A DNA stretch of 21,846 nt from Rickettsia typhi. GTDB lineage: Bacteria > Pseudomonadota > Alphaproteobacteria > Rickettsiales > UBA1997. Both the position numbers and the translations under genes were made by a program. Within the stretch, counting starts at the first letter, position 1; every line of letters starts with the position of its first letter. The stretch is from assembly GCA_945874115.1 (NCBI GenBank), contig CAMCFD010000017.1:1-21846 (forward strand). Reading direction: 5' to 3'. The notes below the pieces were generated by a model, which had not been told where the DNA came from, did no database searches, and saw only the letters and a list, made by a program, of their open reading frames with translations. Shown one piece after another: positions 20,400 to 21,846 of the stretch.

Positions 20400-20999
20400 T
20401 TACGCCGCTTTGCCTTTCGAAACCACCACCAAAGCCGGACGGATCAAGCGCTCACCAATCGCATAACCCGCTTGAATAACCTGAATTACATCGCCTTCTT
20501 CTTGCGGCGCCTCAACATTTGCAACGGCTTCATGAAAATTATGGTCAAACTTTTCGTTTAGCGGAAAAATTCGCCTAACTTGATTTTTGTCGAAAATCTT
20601 GACCAATTCTTTTTTGGTCATCTCGACCGCATCAACAAAGCTCTTGGTTTGCGGACATTTATCGGCAGTATCTTTTGGCAAATTTTCGCAGGCCAAAAAG
20701 AAATTTTCCGAGACAACGACCAAATCAGAAACAAAGCCCGAAACCGCATATTTGCTGGTTTTCTCGATTTCTTCGCGACTTCTGCGGCGAACATTGTCAA
20801 TTTCGGCCAAACTGCGCAATAATTTATCGTTTAATTCTGCGGCTTTTTGCTCAGATTGTGTCAGTTTTTGCTGCAAAATCTCTTCATTCGTTAATTCTGG
20901 CGCCGAATTTTCAATATTTTCATCATTTTGCGTCAAATTTTCGTCATTTTTCGCAGGCTTTCCCATTTTTTCTTGCCAAGATTGATTATTTTCGCTCAT
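20400..20999 (-). CDS. grpE: Nucleotide exchange factor GrpE
   Basis: A 199-residue GrpE, the exchange factor that releases ADP from DnaK. An acidic, asparagine-rich disordered N-terminus (1-35) precedes a long coiled coil (about 40-85, ending LLRSLAEIDNVRRRSREEIE). The C-terminal beta domain carries FDHNFHEAVA (151-160) and the conserved GYAIGERLIRPALVVVSK (178-195). All family landmarks are present and length is typical. It is transcribed away from clpP from a shared intergenic region. No dnaJ or hrcA gene is next to it here. Confidence 0.96.
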   Translation of the reverse strand: MSENNQSWQEKMGKPAKNDENLTQNDENIENSAPELTNEEILQQKLTQSEQKAAELNDKLLRSLAEIDNVRRRSREEIEKTSKYAVSGFVSDLVVVSENFFLACENLPKDTADKCPQTKSFVDAVEMTKKELVKIFDKNQVRRIFPLNEKFDHNFHEAVANVEAPQEEGDVIQVIQAGYAIGERLIRPALVVVSKGKAA

Positions 21000-21056
21000 T
21001 TTTTCGTTATTTTCGTTATTTTTTATGATTTTTAGTAAAAACTTAACTCTTTTTAT

Positions 21057-21084
21057 AATATAATCATATTTATTTTTTTATCAA
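21057..21084 (-). promoter_or_regulatory. Candidate promoter of grpE
   Basis: On the minus strand TTGATA (21079-21084), preceded by CTC, lies 16 bases from TATATT (21057-21062), about 50 bases before the ATG. The CTTGA start of the -35 would also suit a heat-shock sigma-32 promoter, but the -10 is not clearly of that type. Confidence 0.5.
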
Positions 21085-21087
21085 GAG

Positions 21088-21116
21088 TTGCTTATTTACT
21101 TTTTTATTGTTATAAT
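21088..21116 (+). promoter_or_regulatory. Promoter of clpP, back-to-back with that of grpE
   Basis: TTGCTT (21088-21093) and a perfect TATAAT (21111-21116) are exactly 17 bases apart, giving a clpP leader of about 80 bases. The -35 boxes of the two divergent promoters are only three bases apart, so polymerase or a regulator at one would affect the other. Confidence 0.7.
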
Positions 21117-21202
21117 TGCAAAAACGCCGAATTTTGTCTGTTGGTTGCTTTTTGAAACGGATTTAAATCAAAGCGAAATATCCAAATTAAACAAAAAATT
21201 AA

Positions 21203-21835
21203 ATGTCACAACATATTCTAGAACAAGCTAATTATTTAGTGCCGATGGTTGTTGAACAAACCGCAAAAGGCGAAAGATCGTTTGATATTTATTCGCGACT
21301 TTTAAAAGAGCGCATCATTTTCTTGTCTGGGCCAGTTAATGATCAAGTTTCGTCACTTATTGTGGCGCAATTGTTGTTTTTGGAATCTGAAGATCCGAAA
21401 AAAGATATTTATTTCTACATAAATTCACCCGGTGGAATTGTTACGTCTGGGCTTGCGATGTATGATACAATGCAATATATTCGCCCCGATGTCGCAACTT
21501 TGTGTATCGGACAAGCGGCTTCTATGGGTTCATTACTTTTAACTGCTGGCGCTGCTGGCAAAAGATTTTGTTTGCCGAATTCGCGAATCATGATTCACCA
21601 ACCTTCTGGCGGTTATCAAGGACAAGCGACCGACATTGAAATTCACGCTCAAGAAATTATGTCATTAACAAGACGCTTGAATGAGATTTATGTTAAGCAC
21701 ACCGGACAAAAACTTGCGACAATTGAGAAATCAATGGAGCGCGACAATTTTATGACCGCAGAAAAAGCTAAAGAATTCGGCTTAATTGACGCTGTCATTG
21801 AAAAAAGATTAGGAAAAGAAGAAGCTAAAAAATAA
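21203..21835 (+). CDS. clpP: ATP-dependent Clp protease proteolytic subunit
   Basis: A serine peptidase of 210 residues forming the tetradecameric ClpP chamber, fed by ClpX or ClpA. The catalytic triad is visible: S107 in GQAASMGS, H132 in MIHQPSGG and D181 in MERDNFM. The N-terminal LVPMVVEQTAKGERSFDIYSRLL, the INSPGG segment (73-78) and EFGLID (193-198) are all standard. Propeptide length before the LVP motif fits proteobacterial ClpP. In many bacteria clpX follows; only 11 bases remain in the window, so this cannot be seen. Confidence 0.97.
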   Translation: MSQHILEQANYLVPMVVEQTAKGERSFDIYSRLLKERIIFLSGPVNDQVSSLIVAQLLFLESEDPKKDIYFYINSPGGIVTSGLAMYDTMQYIRPDVATLCIGQAASMGSLLLTAGAAGKRFCLPNSRIMIHQPSGGYQGQATDIEIHAQEIMSLTRRLNEIYVKHTGQKLATIEKSMERDNFMTAEKAKEFGLIDAVIEKRLGKEEAKK

Positions 21836-21846
21836 CATATTTCGAT

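Overview
The window looks like a piece of an AT-rich alphaproteobacterial chromosome, clearly below 40% GC by eye. Several things point there: a BolA protein ending GGILHAMQLKTSA, a DUF2628 gene beside hisH, a DUF1737 gene beside an ornithine decarboxylase, a TIGR02281-type aspartic protease, and intergenic regions rich in palindromes. A reduced or host-associated lineage (Rickettsiales- or Holosporales-like) is possible. However, hisC and hisH, a chromosomal class D beta-lactamase and polyamine genes argue against an extremely reduced endosymbiont. No phage, transposase, CRISPR array or secretion cluster is visible; this is mostly core genome.

Layout, left to right. Bases 1-1149 (+): the last codons of rdgB, then ybeY and two small Mrp-antiporter-like subunit genes (mnhF-, mnhG-like), tightly packed. 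Bases 1163-5530 (-): mreD-mrdA (cell elongation), then atpD-atpC, which have their own promoter and are separated from the rest of the F1 operon. Bases 5667-8699 (-): a polyamine block with a long-leader ornithine decarboxylase gene, a DUF1737 gene and a deoxyhypusine-synthase-like gene closed by a strong terminator. Bases 9074-10185 (-): a TauE/SafE permease gene overlapping bolA. Bases 10304-14081 (-): truB, rpsO and pnp, with structured leaders and a strong terminator. Bases 14278-16348 (-): an orphan Ala/Glu-rich protein, a membrane-anchored retropepsin-like protease and a class D beta-lactamase. Bases 16419-18677 (-): a DUF2628 gene, hisH and hisC behind a near-consensus promoter. Bases 18831-19514 (-): rpmI-rplT without infC. 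Bases 19515-20399: palindromic elements, two of them in tandem, and a CAT-anticodon tRNA. Bases 20400-21835: divergent grpE (-) and clpP (+) with back-to-back promoters.

Most genes serve housekeeping roles: wall elongation, ATP synthesis, RNA processing and decay, ribosome proteins, proteostasis. The least ordinary signals are: (i) two tandem ~110-bp palindromic elements next to a tRNA, whose arms differ by compensatory base-pair changes and whose wobble pairs favour + strand RNA; (ii) an epsilon subunit lacking its C-terminal helical domain, in a detached atpDC unit with two hairpins between the genes; (iii) attenuator-like leaders before rpsO and ornithine decarboxylase; (iv) a short TruB; (v) an Arg/Asp/Gly-rich tail on PNPase. 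I found no clear new multi-gene system. The tandem palindromic element is the best candidate for something undescribed.
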